From contig NZ_LIWB01000015.1 of NCBI RefSeq assembly GCF_001905725.1, positions 78,548 to 142,547 of the forward strand: a stretch of DNA of 64,000 bases, read 5' to 3'. How positions within the stretch are numbered: the first letter of the stretch is position 1; each line of letters starts with the position of its first letter. The notes beneath the pieces were generated by a model, which had not been told where the DNA came from, searched no databases, and saw nothing but the letters and a program-made list of their open reading frames with translations. This document shows positions 19,912 to 27,598 of the stretch, piece by piece. The position numbers and the translations under genes were made by a program. This DNA comes from Streptomyces sp. CB02400 (GTDB taxonomy: Bacteria; Actinomycetota; Actinomycetes; Streptomycetales; Streptomycetaceae).

Positions 19912-21216
19912 ATGACCACGACGGGGGAAGAGCTGGTGACGGCCCGGGGAGGGCCGTGGTGGTGGGACAGGCGGCGCAGTGCCGTGTTCGATGCGGGCCT
20001 CGCGGTGGTGTCCGCGCTGGAGTGCGGGCTGGAGGGGATCTCGTTCGCGCGGGAGGCGGGGGTTCCGGCGGCCGTGGGGGTCGTGTTCGGCGTGCTGGCC
20101 GGTTCCGTGCTGCTGGTGCGGAGGCGGTGGCCGATCGCGGTGGTGCTGGTGGCGATCGCGGTGACGCCGGCCGCGATGGGTTTCCTGATGGGCGTCGTCG
20201 GTCTGTATTCGCTGGCCGCGTCCGAGGTGCCGCGGCGGATCATCGCGTCGCTGGCCGGGATGCAGTCGGTGGGTGTGCTCATCGTGATGTTCGTGCGGAT
20301 GCGGCAGAACCTGGCGCGGGGGGACCTGGACGTCGGGGACTGGATCGTGCCGTTCGCGTCGATCACGACGGCGATCGGGGTGACGGCGCCGCCGTTGTTG
20401 CTGGGGCTGTACGTGGGGGCGCGGCGGCGGTTGATGGAGAGTCTGCGGGAGCGGGCGGACAGTCTGGAGCGGGAGCTTCAGTTGCTCGCTGAGCGGGCCG
20501 AGGAGCGGGCGGAGTGGGCGCGGGGCGAGGAGCGGACGCGGATCGCGCGTGAGATGCACGACGTGGTGGCGCACCGGGTGAGTCTGATGGTGGTGCATGC
20601 GGCGGCGTTGCAGGCGGTGGCGCGGAAGGATCCGGAGAAGGCCGTGAAGAACGCCGCTCTGGTGGGGGACATGGGGCGGCAGGCGTTGACGGAGTTGCGG
20701 GAGATGCTCGGGGTGCTGCGTTCGGGTGGGGACGGGGGGCAGCGGCGGGAGCGGGCGTCGGTGCCGTTGGCGGCGGTGGGGGTGGCTGCGGCGGCTGCCG
20801 CGTCTCGGGCGGTGGACGAGGGGGAGGGGCCGTGTCTGTCGGAGATCGAGGAGTTGGTGGGGCAGTCGGCTGCTGCGGGGATGGTGGTCGATCTGTCGGT
20901 GGTGGGGGAGTCGCGGTCGTGTGCGCGGGAGGTGGAGTCGACGGCGTACCGGGTGGTGCAGGAGGCGTTGACGAACGTGCACAAGCATGCGGCGGGTGCG
21001 AAGACGTATGTGCGTCTGGCGTACCGGGTGTCGGAGATCGCGATGCAGGTGGAGAACGAGCCGCCGCCGGAGGCGGGGGCGTCGGCGGGGTTGCCGTCGG
21101 GCGGTAATGGTCTGGTGGGGATGAAGGAGCGGGTGTCGGCGTTGGGCGGGGTGTTCGTGTCGGGGCCGACGGATGCGGGGGGTTTTCGGGTGTCGGCGGT
21201 GATTCCGGCGTCGTAG
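19912..21216 (+). CDS. Orphan NarL-type sensor histidine kinase
   Basis: A 434-residue kinase with about five or six N-terminal membrane segments (roughly residues 25-170). A coiled linker follows (RRRLMESLRERADSLERELQLLAERAEER). The HisKA_3 dimerisation helix has phospho-acceptor H216 in REMHDVVAHRVSLM. The ATPase domain has an N-box (VVQEALTNVHKHA) and a Gly-rich GGNGLVGMKERV. A long Ala/Arg-rich insertion (about 272-310) separates HisKA_3 from the ATPase. No response regulator is adjacent, so the partner is unknown. The orphan regulator at 6.5-7.3 kb is a NarL type but is 12 kb away. Confidence 0.88.
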   Translation: MTTTGEELVTARGGPWWWDRRRSAVFDAGLAVVSALECGLEGISFAREAGVPAAVGVVFGVLAGSVLLVRRRWPIAVVLVAIAVTPAAMGFLMGVVGLYSLAASEVPRRIIASLAGMQSVGVLIVMFVRMRQNLARGDLDVGDWIVPFASITTAIGVTAPPLLLGLYVGARRRLMESLRERADSLERELQLLAERAEERAEWARGEERTRIAREMHDVVAHRVSLMVVHAAALQAVARKDPEKAVKNAALVGDMGRQALTELREMLGVLRSGGDGGQRRERASVPLAAVGVAAAAAASRAVDEGEGPCLSEIEELVGQSAAAGMVVDLSVVGESRSCAREVESTAYRVVQEALTNVHKHAAGAKTYVRLAYRVSEIAMQVENEPPPEAGASAGLPSGGNGLVGMKERVSALGGVFVSGPTDAGGFRVSAVIPAS

Positions 21217-21234
21217 GCCGGTGGTTTTCCGTGG

Positions 21235-21729
21235 TCAGCCGGCGGTGAGGCGTGTGGGGCGGATGCCGGAGACGAGGGTGGCGAGGGCGTGGTCGATGTC
21301 GGGGCCGAGGTACCAGTCGCCGGTGTGGTCGAGGGCGTAGGTGCGGCCTTGGGTGTCGATGGCGAGGAGTGCCTGGGTGTCGGTTTCGGTGCCGAGGGGG
21401 CAGACCTCGGTGTCGAGGGCGCGGCCGAGGTCGCCGAGGGTGCGGGCGAGGTGGAGGCCGTGGAGGGGGTCGAGGTGGAGGGTCGCGGGGGCGACCTGGC
21501 GGCCGGGCCCCGTGGGGTTGATGTGGAGTCCGCCGAATTCGGCCCAGGCCTCGACGGCGGCGGGGAAGACGGTGTGGCGGTGTCCGGCCGGTGAGGTGTG
21601 GTCGCGGAGGATGTCGGCCCAGATTTCCGCCTGCTTGATGTCCCAGCGTCCGGGTTGCCAGCCGGCGGCGCGTAGTGCGGCGTCGACGGGTACGGCGAAG
21701 CGGGTGGTGGAGGTGCGGTCGGTGTGCAT
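21235..21729 (-). CDS. SUKH-3-type immunity protein
   Basis: A 164-residue protein with the composition and motifs of the SUKH-3 family: VDAALRAAGWQPGRWDIKQAEIWADIL, then VEAWAEFGGLHI, and C-terminal LLAIDTQGRTYALDHTGDWYLGPDIDHALATLVSG. SUKH proteins are immunity factors against nuclease and deaminase toxins in polymorphic toxin systems. It lies 45 nt downstream of the YwqJ-like deaminase gene on the same strand, so the two form a likely toxin-immunity pair. No signal peptide or membrane segment. It converges with the histidine kinase 18 nt away. Confidence 0.8.
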   Translation of the reverse strand: MHTDRTSTTRFAVPVDAALRAAGWQPGRWDIKQAEIWADILRDHTSPAGHRHTVFPAAVEAWAEFGGLHINPTGPGRQVAPATLHLDPLHGLHLARTLGDLGRALDTEVCPLGTETDTQALLAIDTQGRTYALDHTGDWYLGPDIDHALATLVSGIRPTRLTAG

Positions 21730-21774
21730 CTGCCTTTTGTTCGTCGGGGTCGTGGGTGGTGCGGGGGGCTGGGG

Positions 21775-22308
21775 TCAGCCGTTGGTGGCGGGGTCGACCA
21801 TGCGGACGCCGAAGTGGGCGGTGAGGGCGGTGCAGGCGCGGCAGGGGGTGGCGTAGGCGCCGTGGAGGGGGTCGCCGTCCTCGCGGATGCGGCGGGTGGT
21901 GAGTTTGGCCTGCTTGAGGGTTTTGCGGGCTTCGCCGTTGGTCATGGGTCTGCGTGCGGCGCGTTTGCTGCGTGCGGCGTCGGCGGTGGTGAGGTGCCGG
22001 GAGATGAGGATGGTCTCGGCGCAGCGGCCGGTGAAGCGGTCGCGTTGGTCGCTGGTGAGGGTGTCGAGGAAGTCCTGGACGAGGGGGTGCAGGGCGGGGG
22101 GTGTGTCGCCGCGTGCGGCGGTGCCGGTGAGGGTGGTGCCGCGGACGGAGAGGGCGGCGGCGATGGTGGGGAGGATGCCGTCGCGGCGGTGGTGGAGGGT
22201 GGGGGTGTGGGGGGTGTCGGTGGTGCTCCAGCCGATGCGGGGGTCGCCGGAGCGAGGGTCGCCGGATGGGCCGGTGTGCGGCCCCGTCTGCGTCACGTTC
22301 ATGATCAT
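21775..22308 (-). CDS. YwqJ-like nucleic-acid/nucleotide deaminase
   Basis: A 177-residue protein with the zinc-site signature of the cytidine-deaminase fold: C96-A-E98 (in FTGRCAETILISRHL) and P-C156-x-x-C159 (in YATPCRACTALTAHFGV). The spacing and surroundings match YwqJ-type toxin deaminases. The N-terminal 45 residues are Gly/Pro/Thr-rich and probably disordered. No signal peptide. I chose ATG 22308, which has GGGAGG 5 nt upstream. Several in-frame ATGs cluster there (22311, 22308, 22302). It precedes the SUKH-3 gene and diverges from the WHH-SUKH fusion. Confidence 0.72.
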   Translation of the reverse strand: MIMNVTQTGPHTGPSGDPRSGDPRIGWSTTDTPHTPTLHHRRDGILPTIAAALSVRGTTLTGTAARGDTPPALHPLVQDFLDTLTSDQRDRFTGRCAETILISRHLTTADAARSKRAARRPMTNGEARKTLKQAKLTTRRIREDGDPLHGAYATPCRACTALTAHFGVRMVDPATNG

Positions 22309-22657
22309 CATCCCCTCCCGAGCATCCCCCCGGAGGTCACAGAGTGCCAAATGGCGTGGCTGATGTGGAAGCTGGGTCGGGGTGACACGCCCGGGTTTGG
22401 GCGGGCTGTCACGGGAGGGTGACGGCTGGTCACGGAAGCGGAAGGGCTGATGACCGGTGCCGGTGACCGGTGGAGTCGTACCGCATAGGCTGTCGGCACC
22501 GCGATCCATGCGGTGTTCCGCGCGGTGGTGTGTGCGGGCGCCGTGGGGGTCGTGGCGGTAAGTAGTCGAGACAACAGACGTGAGAGTCGAATACGTTCCG
22601 TAGTGGTCCGAAGGTGGGCGGTGCGGGGCGTACAGAGTGCCGCAGGGGGCAACCGCC
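22309..22657. promoter_or_regulatory. Divergent promoter region with repeated GTGAC/GTCAC boxes
   Basis: This 349-bp spacer drives both arms of the toxin-immunity cluster. GTGAC or GTCAC occurs six times in 132 bp, at 22336, 22382, 22408, 22419, 22429 and 22463. The pair at 22419-22433 is a perfect dyad GTGAC-N5-GTCAC, and 22382-22412 folds into an 11-bp stem with one bulged C. The dyad fits the loose BldD-type consensus, but that is only a pattern match. No gene is apparent in the spacer. Confidence 0.45.
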
Positions 22658-23647
22658 ATGACGACAGGTCGGCTCGGGCAGGAAGCCGTGCCGCCGAACG
22701 CGGCCTATGCCGGGCAGGTCGTGCACTTCCCGGATCCGGTGCGGGCGGCCCGTCACCCGAGAGGGGTGCGGGTGGACGAGCGTGGTTACCCCGATTTCTC
22801 GCCCTACGCGCGTGCGGCCGCGGAGGTGGCGGAGCCGCCGGAGGGTTTCGGCGTGGACGAGTTGCGGCTGACGGATTACGTGTCGGCGAACGCGGCGCTG
22901 GCGGCGAGCGGCCATGAGTTGTGGGACACGGTGCCGGCGGTGGCGACGCCGCACGGCTGGACGTGGCACCACGTGGTGGGGTCGCGGCGGCTGGAGCTGG
23001 TGCCGGTCGAGGTGAAGGCGCTGCTGCGGCATCACGGTGGGGTGGTGACGTCGGCGGTGGACCATGACAAGCGGGGTACGCGGCCGTTGCAGGAGACGCG
23101 TCCGGCGCATTTCGGGCTGCCGAAGTCGGGTGTGGCGGTGACGGAGTCGCAGGTGCTGGGGGTCGAGGAGGATCTCGGGTACCGGCTGCCGGGTGCGTAC
23201 CGGTCGTTCCTGAAGGCGGCGGGTGGTTGCGCGCCGGTGGGGACGGCGTTGGACGCGGGGCTGGGGCTGCTGGTGGACCAGCCGTTCTTCACGGTGCGGG
23301 ACGAGGCGGCGGTCAATGACCTCGTGTACGTCAACAAGTGTCTGCGGGATCATCTGACCAAGGACTATCTGTGCGTCGGTTTCGTGCAGGGTGGTCTGCT
23401 GGCCGTGAAGGTGCGGGGTGAGCGGCAGGGTTCGGTGTGGTTCTGCGCGTACGACGACGCGCGGGACGTGGACCCGTCGTGGTCGCCGGCCGAGCGGGTG
23501 GAGCGGCTGCTGTTGTCGTGCGGGGACGACTTCGACGTGTTCCTGTCCCGGCTGGCGGGGTCTCCGCCGGAGCTGGATACGGTGGCGAATCTGATGGTGG
23601 ACGGCGGGTTCGCGCGTGCCGTTCCGGTTTCTTCCGCGGGGGAGTGA
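22658..23647 (+). CDS. WHH-type HNH nuclease domain fused to a SMI1/KNR4 (SUKH) domain
   Basis: This 329-residue protein has two modules. Residues about 20-145 end in GWTWHHVVGSRRLELVPVEV and KALLRHHGG, with W103-H104-H105 and H125-H126, the signature of WHH-type HNH/Endo VII toxin nucleases. Residues about 150-320 are SMI1/KNR4-like: VTESQVLGVEEDLGYRLPGAYRSFLKAAGG, then LCVGFVQGGLLAVKV and CGDDFDVFLSRLAG. SMI1/KNR4 is the founder of the SUKH immunity fold. A toxin module and an immunity module in one chain is unusual. No signal peptide or LXG/WXG-type header is present. Start: ATG 22658 with AGGGGG at 8 nt. It lies 9 nt before the next gene. Confidence 0.75.
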   Translation: MTTGRLGQEAVPPNAAYAGQVVHFPDPVRAARHPRGVRVDERGYPDFSPYARAAAEVAEPPEGFGVDELRLTDYVSANAALAASGHELWDTVPAVATPHGWTWHHVVGSRRLELVPVEVKALLRHHGGVVTSAVDHDKRGTRPLQETRPAHFGLPKSGVAVTESQVLGVEEDLGYRLPGAYRSFLKAAGGCAPVGTALDAGLGLLVDQPFFTVRDEAAVNDLVYVNKCLRDHLTKDYLCVGFVQGGLLAVKVRGERQGSVWFCAYDDARDVDPSWSPAERVERLLLSCGDDFDVFLSRLAGSPPELDTVANLMVDGGFARAVPVSSAGE

Positions 23648-23656
23648 GCTTCGGCG

Positions 23657-26464
23657 ATGGTGACGTTCGCGCAGGCGCAGGAGCGCGCGGAGGAGTGGGT
23701 CAACGGGGATGTGCCGTCGTATCAGCATCGTGAGGTGCGGGTGCGGGAGTTCGGCCTCGGGTTCGTGGTGTGGGCGGAGGACCGTGCGGACGGGCCCCGT
23801 TCGGACGGTGGTGCGCAGCGGCTGGTGATCGCCCGCGACAGTGGTGAGGCGACGCTGTGGCCGGCGCTGCCGGTGGGTGAGGTGATCCGCCGGTACGAGG
23901 AGGAGTACGGCCGTGACGATTCGGCGCCCGAGCCGGTGCCGGCGCCTGCGGCGCGGGTGGATCTGAACCAGACGTCGTTCTTGCTGAGTCCGCCGGAGTG
24001 GTTGCAGGAGGCGGCGGACCGGCTGGGGATTCCGGATCGGCGGGGGGAGGGGTCGGGGTCGCCCGCGGGGTCGGCTTCGGGTTCGTCCGTGGGGTCGGCT
24101 TCGGGTCCGGGTGCGGACTCGTCCGCGGGTCCGGCACCGGGCTCGGTTCCGGGTTCCGGTTCGTCCGCGGTTTCGGATTCGGTCTCCGCTTCGGGGTCGT
24201 CTGCGGCTCCGGATGCGAGTTGGGCTTCGGGCGCCGGTGGTGCGGCTTCGGCCTCGTCCGCGGGTTCCGCTCCGGGTCCGGCGGGCGCGGCTGCCGGTCC
24301 TTCGGGAGCGGGTTCCGGCGCGGGGGATTCGGTGCCGGGTGCGGCTGCCGGTGCGGGGGATTCCGTGCCGGGTGCGGCTGCCGGTGCGGGGAGCGGTGCC
24401 GCGTGGCCCGCCGCCGGGGGGAGCGCGGGGTCCGGTGGGCCGGTCGGGGCGACTCCGTGGGCCGGTACGGACACCAACGCCGATGCCGGTGAGGACCGTT
24501 CCGTTCCGCTGCCGGAGACCGTGTTCGCGCCGCAGTTGAGCGAGTCCGGTGACGGCACTCCGCCCGCGACCCCGCCGGAGGCGATGACGGCGCTGATGTC
24601 GGGCGGCAGCGGGCTTCCGCCGACGGCCGTCGCGCCGGCGATCCAGGATCCCGGTGCGCCGCAGGGGGTGCCGGGTACGCCGCCGCCCGCGCAGGGTGGT
24701 GCGCCGTACGGCTCTCCGCAGGGGCCCGGCGGTGTGCCCACGCCTCCGTCGGCCGGTGTGCCCACGCCTCCGTCGGCCGGTCCGGGTGCGCCGGAGCGTC
24801 CGCTCGCGCCGAACGCCGGGGACATCGCGGACGCCGCGACCAGCAAGGCGGCTCCGCCTCCGCGGCGCGGCCCGGGTGTGACGACCCCGCCTCCGCCGGG
24901 TGCCCCGGGGACTCCGGGTGCGCGTCCGGGCGGTACGCCCACGCCGCCGTCCGCTCCGGCGGGCGGGTACGTACCGACGCAGATGGTGTCGTCGCTCGGC
25001 CTCGACGGGCCGGGGACGCCGGGTGGTTCGACCCCGCCGCCGGGGACGCCGGCCCCGCCTCCGCCGCCCGGTGGTGCCCACCATGCGGCGACGATGCTCG
25101 CCGGTCCGGGAGGCCCCGGTGCGCCCCAGCCTCCCGGCCCGCCCGGCCCGCCCGGCGCGCCCGGTGCTCCTGGTGCGCCCCAGCCTCCCGGCCCTCCTGC
25201 CGCTCCGGGTGCTCCCGGCGCTCCGCAGCCTCCGGGTCCGCCCGGTACTGCCGGGGGCGGGCGCGGGACCGTGCATCACGCGGAGACCGTGCTGGCCGCG
25301 CCGCCGGTGGCGGGGCCCGGTGCGCCGCCGCCCCCGGCGCCCCCGGCGCCCCCGGGGATGCCCGGCGGTGCTCCGCCGATGCCGCCCGGCGGGATGCCGC
25401 CCGCCGGGATGCCTCCCGGTACGCCGCCGCCCGGTGTTCCGGTGCCGGGGCGGCCGCCGGCGTACGGCTATCCGCAGCCGCCCGCCGGTCAGCCGACCGT
25501 CGGCCCCGGCTACCAGGCCGTGCTGCGCTACCGCGCGCAGGACGGCAGCGAGCAGCAGCTGATCCGGCGTTCGGCGCCGGGTACGCCGCACCCGGAGTGG
25601 CAGATCTTCCACGAGCTGCGTGCCATGAACGTGCCGCCGGACCAGGTGCTGGAGCTGCACACCGAGCTGGAGTCGTGCGAGCTGCCGGGCGCGTACTGCG
25701 CGCGGATGATCCGTGAGCAGTGGCCGCAGGCGCGGATCACGTCCATCGCCCCGTACGGCACGGATCATGCGAGCCGGCAGCAGGGCATGGGGCAACTACT
25801 GGCCCATCAGGGTGAGTTGCATCAGGTAGCGGACGGTCCGGCGCGTCCCGCGCCGGTGCGTGCGCCGATTCCGCCGGTGCAGCCGGCGCCGCCGGTTCCG
25901 CCGGAGGCCGTCGCGCAGGAGCTGGCGGGGGCGTTCGGGCCGGGGTTGTTCCGGTTCGAGCAGGCGGCGGTGTCCCGGCAGGGTGTGCCGCCGGTCGTGG
26001 CGCACACCCTGGTGGTGGCGGGGCTGCCGCTGGACATGGGTCCGTTCTTCTGGGCGCAGGCGCAGCCGGGCCGTCCGGTGCCGACGCTGGCGGAGCTGGC
26101 GGCGGAGCGGGGTGTGCAGCCGGCTTCGGACGCGGGCTCGTACCTGGTGATGGGCAGTGACTTCGGCAAGGCGATCTGTGTGCAGTACGGCACGGCGAAC
26201 ATCGTCGCGGTGCCGGTGGAGTCCGGGCCGGGCGGTGCGCCGGTTCCGCCGCAGTTCGTGAACACCGGTCTGCCGGAGTTCGCGCGCTGTCTGGCGCTGC
26301 TGGGCCGGATGTGGCGGCTGCGGTTCGGGCTGAACCAGGAGCAGGCGGGCCGCTGGACGGTGGACTTCCAGGCGCAGTTGGCCGCGCTGGACCCGGCGGC
26401 GCTGGGTTCGCCGGAGAGCTGGTGGTCGGTGCTGCTGGAGCAGATGTGGGACGGGTTGTTGTGA
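23657..26464 (+). CDS. Imm35/YrhB-like - proline-rich linker - deaminase - SUKH-4 protein
   Basis: A 935-residue mosaic. Residues 1-88 resemble YrhB/Imm35 immunity proteins (FAQAQERAEEWVNG, then LVIARDSGEATLWPALPVGEVIRRYEEEYG). Residues about 90-610 are a low-complexity Ser/Ala/Gly, then Pro/Gly/Ala linker with collagen-like G-P-P/G-A-P triplets near 490-535. Residues about 616-730 look like an XOO_2897-type nucleic-acid deaminase: H668-T-E670, then C674 and C681 (HTELESCELPGAYC). Residues about 750-935 match SUKH-4 (FRFEQAAVSRQG, YLVMGSDFGKAICV, ESWWSVLLEQMWDGLL). So two immunity-type domains flank one toxin-type domain. No signal peptide. It follows the WHH-SUKH gene by 9 nt, so they are co-transcribed. 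Confidence 0.75.
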   Translation: MVTFAQAQERAEEWVNGDVPSYQHREVRVREFGLGFVVWAEDRADGPRSDGGAQRLVIARDSGEATLWPALPVGEVIRRYEEEYGRDDSAPEPVPAPAARVDLNQTSFLLSPPEWLQEAADRLGIPDRRGEGSGSPAGSASGSSVGSASGPGADSSAGPAPGSVPGSGSSAVSDSVSASGSSAAPDASWASGAGGAASASSAGSAPGPAGAAAGPSGAGSGAGDSVPGAAAGAGDSVPGAAAGAGSGAAWPAAGGSAGSGGPVGATPWAGTDTNADAGEDRSVPLPETVFAPQLSESGDGTPPATPPEAMTALMSGGSGLPPTAVAPAIQDPGAPQGVPGTPPPAQGGAPYGSPQGPGGVPTPPSAGVPTPPSAGPGAPERPLAPNAGDIADAATSKAAPPPRRGPGVTTPPPPGAPGTPGARPGGTPTPPSAPAGGYVPTQMVSSLGLDGPGTPGGSTPPPGTPAPPPPPGGAHHAATMLAGPGGPGAPQPPGPPGPPGAPGAPGAPQPPGPPAAPGAPGAPQPPGPPGTAGGGRGTVHHAETVLAAPPVAGPGAPPPPAPPAPPGMPGGAPPMPPGGMPPAGMPPGTPPPGVPVPGRPPAYGYPQPPAGQPTVGPGYQAVLRYRAQDGSEQQLIRRSAPGTPHPEWQIFHELRAMNVPPDQVLELHTELESCELPGAYCARMIREQWPQARITSIAPYGTDHASRQQGMGQLLAHQGELHQVADGPARPAPVRAPIPPVQPAPPVPPEAVAQELAGAFGPGLFRFEQAAVSRQGVPPVVAHTLVVAGLPLDMGPFFWAQAQPGRPVPTLAELAAERGVQPASDAGSYLVMGSDFGKAICVQYGTANIVAVPVESGPGGAPVPPQFVNTGLPEFARCLALLGRMWRLRFGLNQEQAGRWTVDFQAQLAALDPAALGSPESWWSVLLEQMWDGLL
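24316..24392 (+). repeat. Tandem repeats inside the linker of the 935-residue protein
   Basis: A 33-nt unit encoding a GDSVPGAAAGA-type peptide occurs twice in tandem, nearly identical in DNA. A second tandem, a 24-nt unit encoding GVPTPPSA, occurs at about 24733-24780. Near-identical DNA copies point to recent slippage, so linker length should vary between strains. Confidence 0.7.
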
Positions 26465-26496
26465 TCCGTCACGGTTGAACCCCGTGTGACGCGAGG

Positions 26497-26536
26497 AGCC
26501 GGGCCCGGTCGTCAGGACGACCGGGCCCGGCTTTTG
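26497..26536 (+). terminator. Terminator of the toxin-immunity operon
   Basis: AGCCGGGCCCGGTCGTC (26497-26513) pairs with GACGACCGGGCCCGGCT (26516-26532), and a T-run follows (TTTT). It lies 33 nt after the stop of the 935-residue gene and closes the plus-strand operon. Confidence 0.85.
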
Positions 26537-26667
26537 CGTGCCCTCCTCGCGGAGTGTCGCGTTATGAACACTTCCGTGTCATCCACCAAGATGTGCGCGA
26601 TTCATACCATTTCGTGCTCGGTCTTTCGTGCTGGGTTTCGGGTCCGTCGGTGGAGAGGGGTTCCAGG

Positions 26668-27552
26668 GTGAGCAGCGCATCGGTGTCGTCGCAGGGCTTC
26701 GAGGTCGTACGGGGGCGTGGCTACCGTCCTTTGCAGGTGATCGCGTACGTCGAGGGCCTCTCGGATCATCGTGACGCCGCCTGGGAGCGAGCCGCGCGGC
26801 TCACCGTCCTGGCCCGGGAGATGGAGGAGGAGCTGGGGCTGCTGCGGGTGCGGGTGGCGGGGCTGGCGCCGCAGACGTACGAGTCGCTGGGGGAGAGCGC
26901 GCGGCGGCTGTTCGGGCTGGCAGGGGAGGAGGCGGCGGCAGTGCGGGAGTCGGCGCGGCAGTACGCGCGGGACGTGACGGACCTGGCGGAGGACGACGCG
27001 ACCGGCGTGCGGGAGGCCGCGCGGGCGCACGCCGAGACCGTACGCGCCGAGGCCGACGAGTACGCCGGGGAGGTGCTGCTGGCGGCCCGCGCGGAGGCCG
27101 ACCGGGTCCGGACCGAGGCCCGGCTGGAGGTGAAGGAGCGGCGCGCGGAGACGTTGGCGGTGCTGCGGGAGATGCGGGAGCGCACCTCCGGGATGCTCGC
27201 CGAGGCGGCCGGGGAGCAGGCGGAGCGGCTGGACGCGGTGGAGCGTGAGGAGGGGGCGCGGGTGGCCGCGCTGGAGGCCCGGCACGCCGAGGCGGAGGAG
27301 CGTGCCGAGCGTGCGCTGGCCGAGGCGCGGCAGGTCTTCGCCGACGCGGAGGAGTCGGCGCGGCGCCGCGCGGAGGAGGCGCGGGAGCGGGCGGCGGAGC
27401 TGCTCGCCGGGGCGCGCGTCCGCGCGGAGGGCGTCGCGCGGGAGACCGAGCGGGTGCTGCGCGAGCACGCCGGCAGGCGGGAGGACGTACAGGCGCAGCT
27501 CGACCAGGTGTGCGCCGGTCTCAGCGCGCTGACGGGCCGGGCGGTGGAGTGA
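26668..27552 (+). CDS. Coiled-coil protein of the DivIVA/FilP-like type
   Basis: A 294-residue protein. After about 12 residues, FEVVRGRGYRPLQVIAYVEGL resembles the DivIVA-type N-terminal membrane/lipid-binding motif. From about residue 40 to the end it is almost continuous Ala/Glu/Arg heptad coiled coil. Streptomyces proteins of this kind (often labelled cellulose-binding protein) include cytoskeletal scaffolds such as FilP. The start is GTG 26668 with GAGAGG about 9 nt upstream. A longer frame from 26554 runs through the promoter region. It follows a strong terminator, so it is probably its own unit. Confidence 0.8.
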   Translation: MSSASVSSQGFEVVRGRGYRPLQVIAYVEGLSDHRDAAWERAARLTVLAREMEEELGLLRVRVAGLAPQTYESLGESARRLFGLAGEEAAAVRESARQYARDVTDLAEDDATGVREAARAHAETVRAEADEYAGEVLLAARAEADRVRTEARLEVKERRAETLAVLREMRERTSGMLAEAAGEQAERLDAVEREEGARVAALEARHAEAEERAERALAEARQVFADAEESARRRAEEARERAAELLAGARVRAEGVARETERVLREHAGRREDVQAQLDQVCAGLSALTGRAVE

Positions 27553-27598
27553 GCCGGCGCCGGGGTCTTCCGCGCGGCCGGTGCGGGAGGGGGTGTTC

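Noticed and set aside
22430..25795. 1121-codon open frame antisense to the toxin-immunity genes
   Set aside because: Composition is almost only Arg/Pro/Gly/His/Thr, as expected for the reverse of a GC-rich gene. It has no start site or domain.
26554..26667. N-terminal extension of the coiled-coil protein from an upstream ATG
   Set aside because: GTG 26668 has a good ribosome-binding site and starts at the conserved part. The extension crosses promoter DNA.
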